DNA of 48,150 nucleotides from Alphaproteobacteria bacterium (GTDB taxonomy: Bacteria; Pseudomonadota; Alphaproteobacteria; Rs-D84). Position numbers and translations under genes: made by a program. Below, piece by piece: positions 35,588 to 43,963 of the stretch (position 1 is the first letter of the stretch; each line of letters starts with the position of its first letter). The DNA is taken from the NCBI GenBank assembly GCA_017960855.1, contig JAGCYJ010000013.1:1-48150 (forward strand). The letters run 5' to 3'. The notes beneath the pieces are model-generated. The model did no database searches. It worked only from the letters and a program-made list of their open reading frames with translations, and was not told where the DNA came from.

Positions 35588-36958
35588 TTAATCTAATGTT
35601 CGCAAACTGATTTTTTCATCATCAACAATTACCAGTTTGCCGGTGTGAATACCGAATCGGCGGGCGGTATTAAACCCGTCGCGCATACCAAATAATTGCT
35701 CGTCATAAATTGATGATACACCACGCAATAAACACAATTGGTTTGCAACAATTGAATCATTACAGACCGCGATAATTGGAATATCGGGCTTACGGCAAGA
35801 AATCTGGGCAACCGCATCCGCATCACGCGCAAAAACGACAATCGCAACCGCATGATTCAGATATGCCATAGACGACACGGACCGCGACCAATCATTTTCC
35901 GGCACATTATCAACGCGTGACCAATCGTATGGATTTGCGACCGTATCTTTATCCGAATAAGACAAAATCCGCGCCATTTTTTCAACGGTATTTACCGGAT
36001 TTATGCCGACAGTGGTTTCTTCGCTGGTCATGGCGGAATCCGCACGCAGATATGCCGTATTCGCGACATCTGATATTTCGGCACGGGTTGGAAATTCACT
36101 GTCCACCATAGATGCCAACATTTGTGTCGCAATAATTACCGGCCGATTCATCATACGACAAGTACGAATAATATGGCGCGTTATTGCGGGGACTTCTTCG
36201 TATGGCACCTCTACTGCTAAATCACCACGCGCAATCATAATGCCGTCCGCAGCGCGTGCGATTTCATCAATCCGTTCAACCGCGTTTGGTCGTTCAATTT
36301 TCGCAATTATCTTTATCGGATACGCACTGCGTCGCGCAATAAAATCACGAACATAGGCGATATCGGCACCCCGCTGCACAAAAGACACCGCAACATAATC
36401 GGGACGCTTGGTAATCGCATATTCCAAATCGTGTCTATCCTTCGCCGTTAATGGTGATGTCGCAACCTCGGTATCCGGCAAATTAAATCCGCGCCGCGAC
36501 CAGATTTCAGTTCCACGAACAACGGTCGCAATAACCTTGTGCTTGGTCACCGATTCCACACGCATTTCAATTTTACCATCATTCAGCAAAATACGGTCAT
36601 CAACCTTTAACGATTGCAACACATCCTTATCAGGCAGGTTTACACGTTTTGAATTGCCCGGTGCAGGATCATCATCAAATGTGAACTTTCCACCAACTTT
36701 TAACGGATAGTGTTCTTCGGTTTCAAAATCACCGATGCGGTGTTTGGGCCCCTGCAAGTCAACAATAACCCCAACCGGCTTGCCCAGTTCGGCGGCAACA
36801 TCACGAATCAAATCAATCTTGCGCCCTTGGACTGCGCCGGTATCATGGCTAAAATTTATACGAAACAAATCGGCACCCGCCACCACCATATCGCGTATGG
36901 TTTTGCGTGTGTCGCTTTTGGGTCCAATGGATGCAACGATTTTCGTAAAATTGTACAT
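35588..36958 (-). CDS. pyk: Pyruvate kinase
   Basis: Converts phosphoenolpyruvate and ADP to pyruvate and ATP, the last step of glycolysis. The 456-residue protein has the N-terminal TKIVASIGPKSDTRKTI, the active-site KIERPNAVERI with its catalytic Lys, MIARGDLAVEVPYEEVP, and RPVIIATQMLASM. The ATG at 36958 has GGAGAGGG upstream. The C-terminal allosteric domain is present but short. Its 5' region is divergent from gapR. Confidence 0.96.
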   Translation of the reverse strand: MYNFTKIVASIGPKSDTRKTIRDMVVAGADLFRINFSHDTGAVQGRKIDLIRDVAAELGKPVGVIVDLQGPKHRIGDFETEEHYPLKVGGKFTFDDDPAPGNSKRVNLPDKDVLQSLKVDDRILLNDGKIEMRVESVTKHKVIATVVRGTEIWSRRGFNLPDTEVATSPLTAKDRHDLEYAITKRPDYVAVSFVQRGADIAYVRDFIARRSAYPIKIIAKIERPNAVERIDEIARAADGIMIARGDLAVEVPYEEVPAITRHIIRTCRMMNRPVIIATQMLASMVDSEFPTRAEISDVANTAYLRADSAMTSEETTVGINPVNTVEKMARILSYSDKDTVANPYDWSRVDNVPENDWSRSVSSMAYLNHAVAIVVFARDADAVAQISCRKPDIPIIAVCNDSIVANQLCLLRGVSSIYDEQLFGMRDGFNTARRFGIHTGKLVIVDDEKISLRTLD

Positions 36959-36988
36959 GCCCTCTCCGCCCATGCAATTTTGTTTGTC

Positions 36989-37016
36989 TTGATTTTTATA
37001 ATTTATGGTATATCAT
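36989..37016 (+). promoter_or_regulatory. Candidate gapR promoter
   Basis: TTGATT, 16 bases, then TATCAT, ending 31 bp before the gapR start codon. Confidence 0.5.
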
Positions 37017-37047
37017 AATTGCCATTGCATAACAAGGGGAAAAATAC

Positions 37048-37296
37048 ATGAAAAACGCAAACCATGGCGCAATTGACAATGCTCAATTGCTTAGCATTAT
37101 CGAAAGAATTGAAAAATTAAACGAAGAAACCGCTGCAATCGCTGCTGATATCAAAGAGGTGTATTCAGAGGCAAAATCAGCCGGATTCGATCCGAAATAT
37201 ATTCGCCAAATGATACGTTTGCGTAAAATGGATCCAGATGAATTGGACGAAGCAGACGAATTGACACAAATGTATCGTTCTGCATTGGGGCTGTAA
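37048..37296 (+). CDS. gapR: GapR-family (DUF2312) nucleoid-associated protein
   Basis: GapR is an alphaproteobacterial DNA-binding protein that clamps overtwisted DNA ahead of replication forks and RNA polymerase and assists topoisomerases. The 82-residue protein matches the DUF2312 layout: an N-terminal coiled-coil (LLSIIERIEKLNEETAAIAA) then DIKEVYSEAKSAGFDPKYIR and a basic/acidic C-terminal helix (QMIRLRKMDPDELDEADEL). Its start has AAGGGGAAA upstream. The stop and the next start overlap by one base (TAATG), coupling it to the RNHCP gene. Confidence 0.92.
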   Translation: MKNANHGAIDNAQLLSIIERIEKLNEETAAIAADIKEVYSEAKSAGFDPKYIRQMIRLRKMDPDELDEADELTQMYRSALGL

Positions 37297-37610
37297 TGAA
37301 AAGATTTACAAAAACAGTTGAAGATTTTACCTGCGCCCACTGTGGCGCACACGTTTCGGGCAATGGATATACAAACCATTGCCCGCATTGTTTGTATTCG
37401 CGTCATGTTGATAATAATCCGGGCGACCGCGAATCAAAATGCGGTGGCATGATGAAACCCATATCGGTTGAAAAAGCCGGCGAAGATTTTATCATTACCC
37501 ACAAATGCGAAAAATGTGGCAAAACAATCCGCCAACACACCACCCCCGACGACGACATAGATATGATTATTGCACTTTCCGTTATCGATCCGTTTATTTT
37601 CGGGATATAA
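37296..37610 (+). CDS. RNHCP-domain zinc-ribbon protein
   Basis: A 104-residue protein with two Cys-pair clusters: FTCAHCGAHVSG...YTNHCPHCLYSRHVD at the N-terminus and HKCEKCGKTIR further on, the layout of the RNHCP domain. Family function is not established; a zinc-bound nucleic-acid or ribosome-related role is plausible. It overlaps gapR by one base and ends at a shared-core terminator. Confidence 0.85.
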   Translation: MKRFTKTVEDFTCAHCGAHVSGNGYTNHCPHCLYSRHVDNNPGDRESKCGGMMKPISVEKAGEDFIITHKCEKCGKTIRQHTTPDDDIDMIIALSVIDPFIFGI

Positions 37611-37613
37611 AAA

Positions 37614-37637
37614 CACCGGCATTTGCCGGTGTTTTTT
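37614..37637. terminator. Bidirectional terminator after gapR-RNHCP (shared-core type)
   Basis: CACCGGC-ATTT-GCCGGTG, the same 18-base core as the terminator at 35557, with A- and T-runs on either side. It also serves the opposing unknown gene. Confidence 0.88.
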
Positions 37638-38460
37638 ATCGTTGTTTTGAATCGCCGTTCATTGCTTTTGTTTTGCTTGTGATATTGGCGAGCCCCTGTC
37701 TTAATCCTGCTGTCTTTTTTGTCCTTTGTTCCGTTTTCGATTTTGTGTTTTCTTTTTCCAGTTTAGCAATGCGAATACGCATTTTAAGTGCTGGTCCAGT
37801 ATATTCTATCAGTTTCTCTAGATCGTCCATGTGTATATGAGGATTCTCTACGATATACTCCAACACCATATTGGACGCGTATTCCAATTCAGAAAAATCC
37901 GGTCTGCTCTTTTTTACTTCTTGTTCAAAAATTTGATCAAACAGTTTGAATCCTCGTTTAAACATCGGTGATTGCGGGGATTCTTCGTTCAATGTACAAA
38001 ATACAAACACATCGTATGGGGTTGCATATGGGCTTAATGCACGTAATTCGAACATCTTGTCTGTCGTTTTGCCGTACTCGTTCTCACTTGCTATGCTCAT
38101 GAAACACCCCATAATATCGTATTGAAGTTTTTTATCTGACAATTCGTTTAATAAATTATCCCAATTTTTACTTCTGGTCTTTTCTGTGCAAGACATATCG
38201 AATGCCTTAGCAAGCATATATAAATCATTCATAAGTTGTGTCGCTTCGGATGAGTGATTAAGCAGAGCATCACTGGCATCAGAAACAATTGCTCTGGCCG
38301 CTGTATCATTTATCCCTGATAATGCGACAATAAAATGATCCAACGAACCATCTAAGTATTTACTGTCACATTTTTCAATTACAGCTTCAGAATCTTTTGA
38401 CTGTTTGTGTGTTAACATATAAACTATACTCTCTAATGATGTATTTTTGTTTTTCGGCAT
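37636..38460 (-). CDS. Hypothetical helical protein
   Basis: I do not recognise this 274-residue protein. It is soluble, mostly helical, and ends in a charged coiled-coil-like and Lys/Arg-rich tail (MRIRIAKLEKENTKSKTEQR). There is no signal peptide. The ATG at 38460 has AAAGGAG upstream, which rules out a longer frame. It lies alone between the gapR terminator and the palindrome/GIY-YIG unit. Its base composition is similar to its neighbours. It could be an accessory gene, but nothing visible assigns it a function. Confidence 0.75.
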   Translation of the reverse strand: MPKNKNTSLESIVYMLTHKQSKDSEAVIEKCDSKYLDGSLDHFIVALSGINDTAARAIVSDASDALLNHSSEATQLMNDLYMLAKAFDMSCTEKTRSKNWDNLLNELSDKKLQYDIMGCFMSIASENEYGKTTDKMFELRALSPYATPYDVFVFCTLNEESPQSPMFKRGFKLFDQIFEQEVKKSRPDFSELEYASNMVLEYIVENPHIHMDDLEKLIEYTGPALKMRIRIAKLEKENTKSKTEQRTKKTAGLRQGLANITSKTKAMNGDSKQR

Positions 38461-38525
38461 ATTGTAATCTCCTTTGTTATTACTGAAAATTATTATATCA
38501 TGTTCTGGTATTAATGACAATAAAA

Positions 38526-38545
38526 AACGCCGGCAAATACCGGTA
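38526..38545 (-). terminator. Terminator-like hairpin of the shared-core type, degenerate
   Basis: ACGCCGGC-AAAT-ACCGGTAT. One G-to-A change breaks the innermost stem pair of the usual CCGGCAAATGCCGG core and an outer pair is mismatched. On the minus strand it is followed by GTTTTTTATTG, so it would end transcripts from the GIY-YIG gene. Confidence 0.6.
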
Positions 38546-38569
38546 TAATTTGTCATTCCCGCGTTTTCT

Positions 38570-38598
38570 GTCATCCCGGGCTTGACCCGGGATCCAGG
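38570..38598. repeat. Left 29-bp REP-like palindromic repeat
   Basis: Contains the internal palindrome ATCCCGGG-CTTGA-CCCGGGAT. It is repeated exactly, in inverted orientation, at 38969-38997 on the other side of the GIY-YIG gene. A half-related GTCATTCCCGCG lies at 38552-38563, and a small hairpin GCGCC-AAC-GGCGC at 38609-38621. It resembles dispersed alphaproteobacterial repeats with a CCCGGG...CCCGGG core. Confidence 0.9.
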
Positions 38599-38627
38599 TC
38601 TTTTACTCGCGCCAACGGCGCACTTTA

Positions 38628-38930
38628 TTATTCCATAAGTGTATCAAACAAATCACGCCATTCCGGATTATTTTTTTCTATTAAATCTTTTTTCCAATTG
38701 CGCGCATATCGTTTCAATCGTTTTTCCTGCGCTATTGCATCTTTTATATCAGCAAAGCATTCATAATAAACCAACTTATCTACATTATATTTTTTGGTAA
38801 AACCGGGTACAGAATGTGTTTTATGCTCATATGCGCGACGCGCAATATCATTAGTCACACCAACATACAGTGTGCCATTGCGACCACTGGCCATTATATA
38901 AACATAGTAAGATTTTTGTTCGTATGACAT
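38628..38930 (-). CDS. GIY-YIG nuclease-domain protein
   Basis: A 100-residue single-domain protein of the GIY-YIG superfamily (small YhbQ/UPF0213-like group). The order YYVYIMASGRNGTLYVGVTN supplies the motif pair (YVYI and YVGV), RRAYEH supplies the catalytic-region Arg, and the later KLVYYECFADIKDAIAQEKR carries the conserved Glu/Lys. Small members of this group cleave or bind DNA, though many are uncharacterised. It is framed by an exact 29-bp inverted repeat, each copy itself palindromic. The nuclease and repeats may form one mobile or mobilised unit; that is inference. Confidence 0.9.
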   Translation of the reverse strand: MSYEQKSYYVYIMASGRNGTLYVGVTNDIARRAYEHKTHSVPGFTKKYNVDKLVYYECFADIKDAIAQEKRLKRYARNWKKDLIEKNNPEWRDLFDTLME

Positions 38931-38968
38931 TTTAATTGGTGTTTGCTTTCACAAACAAGTTTAATATA

Positions 38969-38997
38969 CCTGGATCCCGGGTCAAGCCCGGGATGAC
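38969..38997. repeat. Right 29-bp REP-like palindromic repeat
   Basis: Exact reverse complement of 38570-38598. It lies 39 bp upstream of the GIY-YIG start and 51 bp beyond the pyrG stop. A further small hairpin CACCGC-TT-GCGGTG follows at 39024-39037. No target-site duplication is evident outside the two copies. Confidence 0.9.
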
Positions 38998-39048
38998 ACT
39001 AACCACTAACACCGATGTCTCGGCACCGCTTGCGGTGACGGATACCCA

Positions 39049-40623
39049 CTAATGATGAAACTTTTTCGCAGCGGCGATAAAGGCGTTAAACATCGGGTGG
39101 CCGGTGTATGGACTGCTTTGAAATTCTGGATGGAATTGACCCGCGATAAAGAACGGATGATTTTTTAACTCCACAATTTCCGGCAAGCGACCGTCGGGAC
39201 TGCGCCCCGATATTATCATGCCCGCATCTGCGAATTGCTTTTCAAAACTTATGTCCATTTCGTATCTGTGGCGATGGCGTTCCGAAATATGTTCCGCACC
39301 CCAAATACTGTGTGCCAATGTCCCCGGTGTAATGTCGCATGGATACGCGCCCAGTCGTAATGTTCCCCCCATATTTTCCGCGTTATGATCCGCCATAATG
39401 TCAATAACCGGTGTGCAATTCTTGCTGAACTCGGTTGAATCCGCATCTGTGATTCCAAGCACATTTCGTGCAAAGTCAATTACCGCAACCTGCATCCCCA
39501 AACAGATTCCCATATACGGCACATTATTTTCGCGCGCGAATCCCGCCGCCGCAATTTTGCCTGCGACACCACGCGTTCCAAAACCACCCGGCACCAATAT
39601 TCCATCAACGTCGGCGCATGCGTCCGGTGTAAACTCTTCGGCATTTATCTTTTTTATCTTTACATGCACATTGTTTTGAATACCGGCATGGAATAATGCC
39701 TCGTTCAACGATTTATATGCGTCTGGCACATGGAAATATTTCCCCACCATACCGATTGTGACGGTTGGCAAATCTGCATCCAGATAATGTTCAATCCGTT
39801 TGAACTTATCCATATTCCCCGCTGCAGACGGCAACCCAAAATGTTCGGCAATTATGTCAAAAACATGCTGCGCATCATATGCCAATGGAATCTTGTAAAT
39901 ATTATCAACATCAATTCCACTGATAACATTTTGCGCCGATATATTACAGAACATACCAATTTTTGCGCGCTCGTCCGCCTCCAGCATTCGTGGTGTCCGT
40001 ACAATCAGCATGTCCGCCTGGATTCCGTTTTCCAGCAAGTGTCGCACAGACATCTGGGTCGGTTTTGTTTTTAATTCGCCACTTTTTTCCAAATACGGCG
40101 CCAATGTTAAATGAATAAACATAACATTACGGCGACCAACATCATTTGCAAACTGACGCGCAGATTCCAAAAATATCTTCCCCTCGATATCCCCCACCGT
40201 TCCGCCGATTTCACAGACAACAAAGTCCGTATCGGTCGGTGCCGCGATATATTCTTTTATCTTATTGCTAACATGCGGAATCATTTGCACCGTTGCGCCC
40301 AGATAGTCACCATGGCGTTCAGCATTCAAAACATCCCAATATATACGACCACCGGAAACCGAATCAGACCGCGACAATTTTGCACCCAAGAATCGTTCGT
40401 AGTACCCCAAATCCAAGTCCGTTTCAAAACCATCATTTGTGACATAAACTTCGCCATGCTGGAACGGCGACATTGTGCCGGGGTCAATATTCAAATAAGG
40501 GTCAAATTTCCGCGCATGAACGGTATAGCCACGCGATTGTAAAAGGGCGCCACAACTTGCCGCCGCGACGCCCTTGCCTAAACTGGAAACAACACCACCC
40601 GTAATAAAGATATATCTTGTCAT
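39049..40623 (-). CDS. pyrG: CTP synthase
   Basis: Makes CTP from UTP, ATP and glutamine. The 524-residue protein has the N-terminal synthase domain starting RYIFITGGVVSSLGKGVAAA (ATP-binding P-loop-like GVVSSLGKG) and a C-terminal class I glutamine amidotransferase with GICLGMQ (nucleophile Cys) and the final HPEFQSSP (catalytic His-Glu). The length is slightly below the usual 540 or so. It has its own promoter, which overlaps that of comEC. Confidence 0.97.
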   Translation of the reverse strand: MTRYIFITGGVVSSLGKGVAAASCGALLQSRGYTVHARKFDPYLNIDPGTMSPFQHGEVYVTNDGFETDLDLGYYERFLGAKLSRSDSVSGGRIYWDVLNAERHGDYLGATVQMIPHVSNKIKEYIAAPTDTDFVVCEIGGTVGDIEGKIFLESARQFANDVGRRNVMFIHLTLAPYLEKSGELKTKPTQMSVRHLLENGIQADMLIVRTPRMLEADERAKIGMFCNISAQNVISGIDVDNIYKIPLAYDAQHVFDIIAEHFGLPSAAGNMDKFKRIEHYLDADLPTVTIGMVGKYFHVPDAYKSLNEALFHAGIQNNVHVKIKKINAEEFTPDACADVDGILVPGGFGTRGVAGKIAAAGFARENNVPYMGICLGMQVAVIDFARNVLGITDADSTEFSKNCTPVIDIMADHNAENMGGTLRLGAYPCDITPGTLAHSIWGAEHISERHRHRYEMDISFEKQFADAGMIISGRSPDGRLPEIVELKNHPFFIAGQFHPEFQSSPYTGHPMFNAFIAAAKKFHH

Positions 40624-40649
40624 GTTAAAACCTTTCCTTACGGGCTTTT

Positions 40650-40678
40650 ATCATAGGAAAAATATCGTTGCGATGCAA
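40650..40678 (-). promoter_or_regulatory. pyrG promoter
   Basis: On the minus strand TTGCAT, 17 bases, then TATGAT, ending 27 bp upstream of pyrG. Its -35 overlaps the comEC -35 on the other strand. Confidence 0.6.
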
Positions 40679-40697
40679 TCAAATAAAATCCTATACT
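40668..40697 (+). promoter_or_regulatory. comEC promoter
   Basis: TTGCGA, 18 bases, then TATACT at 40692-40697. The expected transcript start falls on or beside the comEC ATG at 40704, so the mRNA may be leaderless. Confidence 0.45.
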
Positions 40698-40703
40698 GGA
40701 ACT

Positions 40704-42641
40704 ATGAAGGAAATACTGGAAAATCAGCGCGATAACATATTTTTATATGTGCCATTTGTTATGGCATTTGGTGCCGCATTGTATTTTTCATATGGCGCGG
40801 AGCCGAATCTGCTGTTTTGTTGTGTGGTGGCGGTCATTTCCTTTTTATGCGCGGTGCTTTTGCGCGCCCCGATTATAGTTCGTGGAATATTGCTTTTTAT
40901 ATTCGGGTTCTGTTATGCGTGTGCTTATACCAATATACTAAATACATCGGTGATGCCCCGCAATATAACAAACAAAAAGGTCGTTGGTCGGGTTGTCGCA
41001 CTGGATCACACCGCCGACAAACACCGGATTTTTATACGATTAAAAAACTCTGATTTGAACATTAAATCTGACGGCGCCGCCGTTGTTCGTGTCTCGATTG
41101 ATTCGGACACACTGCCCGATTTAGGCGACAAGATATCAACCCGCGCAACATTGTTTAAACCGAACCCACCCGATATCTATGGCGGTTTTGACTTTGCGCG
41201 TTGGGCGTATTTCAGCGGACTTACCGCAACCGGCTATATCGACGATTTTACAATAATTAAACACAGCACCCGTACCACCATGAACGGCATTCGTGATTGG
41301 TTGCATAATAAATCAGATTCTATGTTGGTTGATGGATTGGTGCTGGGCTACAAAAACACTTTGCCGGCAACAGAACGCGCTACATGGATGTCCGCTGGTG
41401 TTGGACACATTTGGTCAATCAGCGGTTTTCACATGACACTTATCGGCGGATGGCTGTTTGCGATTTTCTATTTTCTGTTTCGTTGTATTCCACCCATTGT
41501 TCGACGCACACCCGCGCGCCATATTGCACTGTCGCTGTCGTGGATTGGCATATTGGGATATTTATGTATATCGGGCATGGGCGTTGCAACAATTCGCGCC
41601 GTATTTATGATGACACTGCTGCTGGTTGCTGCCATTATGGGACGAAGTGCATTTTCATTGCGTAATGTGTGTTTAGCATTTTGTGCAATATTCCTGATAA
41701 ACCCATACTATGTAATGACCGCTGGATTTCAATTATCATTCAGTGCAATTTTTGGCCTTGTATGGTTCTGGACGGTTGTGAACCCAAAGATGCCCGAAAA
41801 CAAAATATTACGAATAATTCTCTCCGCAATATTGACCGCCGTAGTCGCATCACTTTTCACCGCGCCGTTTGTCGCCCTGCACTTTTATTCGGTGCCGTTA
41901 TACAGTATTTTGGGTAATCTGATTTTATTACCGATATTTTCATTTTTAATAATGCCATTGGTAATGATTGGAACTGTTTTCGCCATATTTAATATTCACA
42001 CACCATTATATATCGCAGACATAATTTATAATTGGGCATTGGGTATCGCAAACAGTATCGCAAACTTACCATTTGCCAAAATAACACCAGCGTACATTTC
42101 AAACAATGCGATTTGTTTAATCATACTGGGGATGATGTGTTTAATTTTAATTCGTCCAATAAAAATAAGAATAAATTATATTTTGTGTGCGGTATTTGTT
42201 TTAGTTGGCACAACAGTTGTTGCGACATCTTCACGCCCTGTATTTTTCGCAACCCCCGATCATGAATTGGTCGGCGTTGTTCAAAATGGCGACGTATTGT
42301 TTAATAAATCAAGTGCATCAAATCATTACTTTGCATTTGATACATGGAAACATTTAACCGCGAGCAGCCTGGACACACCAAACAGTCGCGCCAAACACGA
42401 CCACGGTTTATATATCTTTGAAACACCAAAACATAAAATCGCATACACCCAAAAGTTTTTACCACTGCAAAAGAATATCGCCATGTTATGCGACAACGAC
42501 GACATTGACTTTATTGTTTCATATTTGGATATCAAGGGTGAACGTTGCGCAAACAAAATCTTGCGCGGCGGATTTACACTTTATGAATCTGGGAAAGTAA
42601 TTTATGTACCAACTAATCGTCGTTGGAATAATCCGCGCTAA
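40704..42641 (+). CDS. comEC: ComEC/Rec2-family competence channel protein
   Basis: ComEC forms the inner-membrane channel through which transforming DNA enters the cytoplasm. The 645-residue protein has N-terminal membrane helices, an OB-fold-type domain (VVGRVVALDHTADKHRIFIR) as in DUF4131, and the polytopic competence domain with HIWSISGFHMTLIGG and the GMGVATIRAVFMMT helix. Its C-terminal 140 residues lack the HxHxDH motif of the metallo-beta-lactamase domain found in many ComEC proteins. It overlaps the opposing truA by 29 bp. No other competence genes are in the window. Confidence 0.9.
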   Translation: MKEILENQRDNIFLYVPFVMAFGAALYFSYGAEPNLLFCCVVAVISFLCAVLLRAPIIVRGILLFIFGFCYACAYTNILNTSVMPRNITNKKVVGRVVALDHTADKHRIFIRLKNSDLNIKSDGAAVVRVSIDSDTLPDLGDKISTRATLFKPNPPDIYGGFDFARWAYFSGLTATGYIDDFTIIKHSTRTTMNGIRDWLHNKSDSMLVDGLVLGYKNTLPATERATWMSAGVGHIWSISGFHMTLIGGWLFAIFYFLFRCIPPIVRRTPARHIALSLSWIGILGYLCISGMGVATIRAVFMMTLLLVAAIMGRSAFSLRNVCLAFCAIFLINPYYVMTAGFQLSFSAIFGLVWFWTVVNPKMPENKILRIILSAILTAVVASLFTAPFVALHFYSVPLYSILGNLILLPIFSFLIMPLVMIGTVFAIFNIHTPLYIADIIYNWALGIANSIANLPFAKITPAYISNNAICLIILGMMCLILIRPIKIRINYILCAVFVLVGTTVVATSSRPVFFATPDHELVGVVQNGDVLFNKSSASNHYFAFDTWKHLTASSLDTPNSRAKHDHGLYIFETPKHKIAYTQKFLPLQKNIAMLCDNDDIDFIVSYLDIKGERCANKILRGGFTLYESGKVIYVPTNRRWNNPR

Positions 42642-43356
42642 CGAAATAGAGGCCCGTTGCCGGTGCGGTTGGACCCGCAGCGCTGCGATTCTTTGCCTTT
42701 AATATTTTTTCAATATCGTATGGTTTGCCAATTCCGATTTCAACCAAAGTGCCAACCATATTTCGCACCTGATGATGCAGGAAAGATCGCGCAGAAAATT
42801 CGAAAATAATTTCATCACCGCGTTTTGTAATTCTGCATTCGTCTAATGTTTTTATCGGGCTTTTTGCCTGACATTCAGATGCACGAAAACTGGTAAAATC
42901 ATGTTTGCCAACCAATAATGCGCCCGCGCGTTTCATGGCGGCAACATTTAATTTACGTGGCACCCACCAAACACGATTTTTATCTAAAACTGGTGCAGAC
43001 GTCCGATTTAAAACAATGTAAATATAGTGGCGCGCGACACAATCAAAACGCGCGTTAAAATTACTCGCGACAATTTCGCAATCTAACACTGAAACAGGTT
43101 TGTTCACCAAATAAAAGTTCAGTGCACGCATAACGGTTTCGGCATCTGTTTTACCCGACAAATCAAAGTGTGCAACCATGCCAATCGCATGAACACCGGC
43201 ATCCGTCCGACCTGCGCCAACAATGTCTGGACGTGCGCCACAGAACGCAAAAATTGCATCTGATAATATTGACTGCACAGACGGGCCTTGGCGGTTTTCT
43301 TGCCACCCTATTAAATCTGTGCCATCATATTCAAGAACAACTTTGTATCGTGTCAT
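42613..43356 (-). CDS. truA: tRNA pseudouridine synthase A
   Basis: TruA makes pseudouridine at positions 38-40 of the tRNA anticodon arm. The 247-residue protein has the N-terminal YKVVLEYDGTDLIGWQ and the catalytic-Asp motif GAGRTDAGVHAIGMVAHFD. It is the last gene of the def-fmt-orf-orf-truA unit and overlaps the preceding gene by one base (TAATG). Its 3' end runs 29 bp into comEC on the other strand. Confidence 0.96.
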   Translation of the reverse strand: MTRYKVVLEYDGTDLIGWQENRQGPSVQSILSDAIFAFCGARPDIVGAGRTDAGVHAIGMVAHFDLSGKTDAETVMRALNFYLVNKPVSVLDCEIVASNFNARFDCVARHYIYIVLNRTSAPVLDKNRVWWVPRKLNVAAMKRAGALLVGKHDFTSFRASECQAKSPIKTLDECRITKRGDEIIFEFSARSFLHHQVRNMVGTLVEIGIGKPYDIEKILKAKNRSAAGPTAPATGLYFVSADYSNDD

Positions 43357-43577
43357 TATCTTCCGTTATAGTGTTTGCACTTGCTGCATCTAATCCGTTG
43401 CAGATGTTGCAATTCAATTTGCAATTCCGCAGACATTTGCACCGTATCACAGGACGATGGTTTAAATCCGAAACAATTTAAACACGGGCATCTGACCCCA
43501 TTTGCACCATTTACCGCTTCACCATAATCTGCAATTGTTGCATTACAAAATTGCAAGCAATTTAATTCATTTGCCAT
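43356..43577 (-). CDS. Small cysteine-rich protein within the def-truA operon
   Basis: A 73-residue protein with eight cysteines (NCLQFC, RCPCLNC, SSC, RCSKC), suggesting a zinc- or metal-bound fold. No named family is recognised. The start has AAAGGGTAT upstream. The final RIRCSKCKHYNGR resembles the end of the preceding gene product (SRCSRCMRQYKMNG), so the two may be diverged paralogues. Coupled to truA by a one-base overlap. Confidence 0.75.
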   Translation of the reverse strand: MANELNCLQFCNATIADYGEAVNGANGVRCPCLNCFGFKPSSCDTVQMSAELQIELQHLQRIRCSKCKHYNGR

Positions 43578-43595
43578 TTTAATACCCTTTTAGCA

Positions 43596-43961
43596 TTATC
43601 TTAATTTACCATTCATTTTATATTGCCGCATACAACGACTGCATCTGCTTTCAAGATCTTTAAGATCAGTTGACGACCCAACAAAATTACCATGCGCATC
43701 AAATGCATTTGCATGTTTTTGACACTTTAAACGCTGTTCTTCACTCAGTTTTCTTACCTGATCACACAAATGCCACTGACATGACCTTTTATCTGTTGCC
43801 GGACACGTCAAACATTCACACGCCCCCAATGATGCCGCCATATACGGCGTTCCGTTTTTGGGTTCGTGGTAATAGCCAGATTCAGCACCATTAAATTCAG
43901 ATTCGGCAACCCATCTGCCTTGATAAGCACACCAAAAATCACGTCCGATATTCAAACACAT
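43596..43961 (-). CDS. Cysteine-rich protein within the def-truA operon
   Basis: A 121-residue protein with ten cysteines arranged in pairs (CECLTC, SCQWHLC, KC, RCSRC), no signal peptide and no membrane span, so a cytoplasmic zinc- or iron-sulfur-binding role is plausible. I know no family for it. Its ribosome site GGAGAA lies inside the last codons of fmt, two bases upstream of which the fmt frame ends; translation is probably coupled. Placement between fmt and truA is unusual, because these genes are normally adjacent. Confidence 0.75.
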   Translation of the reverse strand: MCLNIGRDFWCAYQGRWVAESEFNGAESGYYHEPKNGTPYMAASLGACECLTCPATDKRSCQWHLCDQVRKLSEEQRLKCQKHANAFDAHGNFVGSSTDLKDLESRCSRCMRQYKMNGKLR

Positions 43962-43963
43962 AA

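Noticed and set aside
38570-38997. The paired palindromes as ordinary terminators
   Set aside because: They lack T-runs and are exact copies in inverted orientation around one gene; a nearby shared-core hairpin already provides the terminator.
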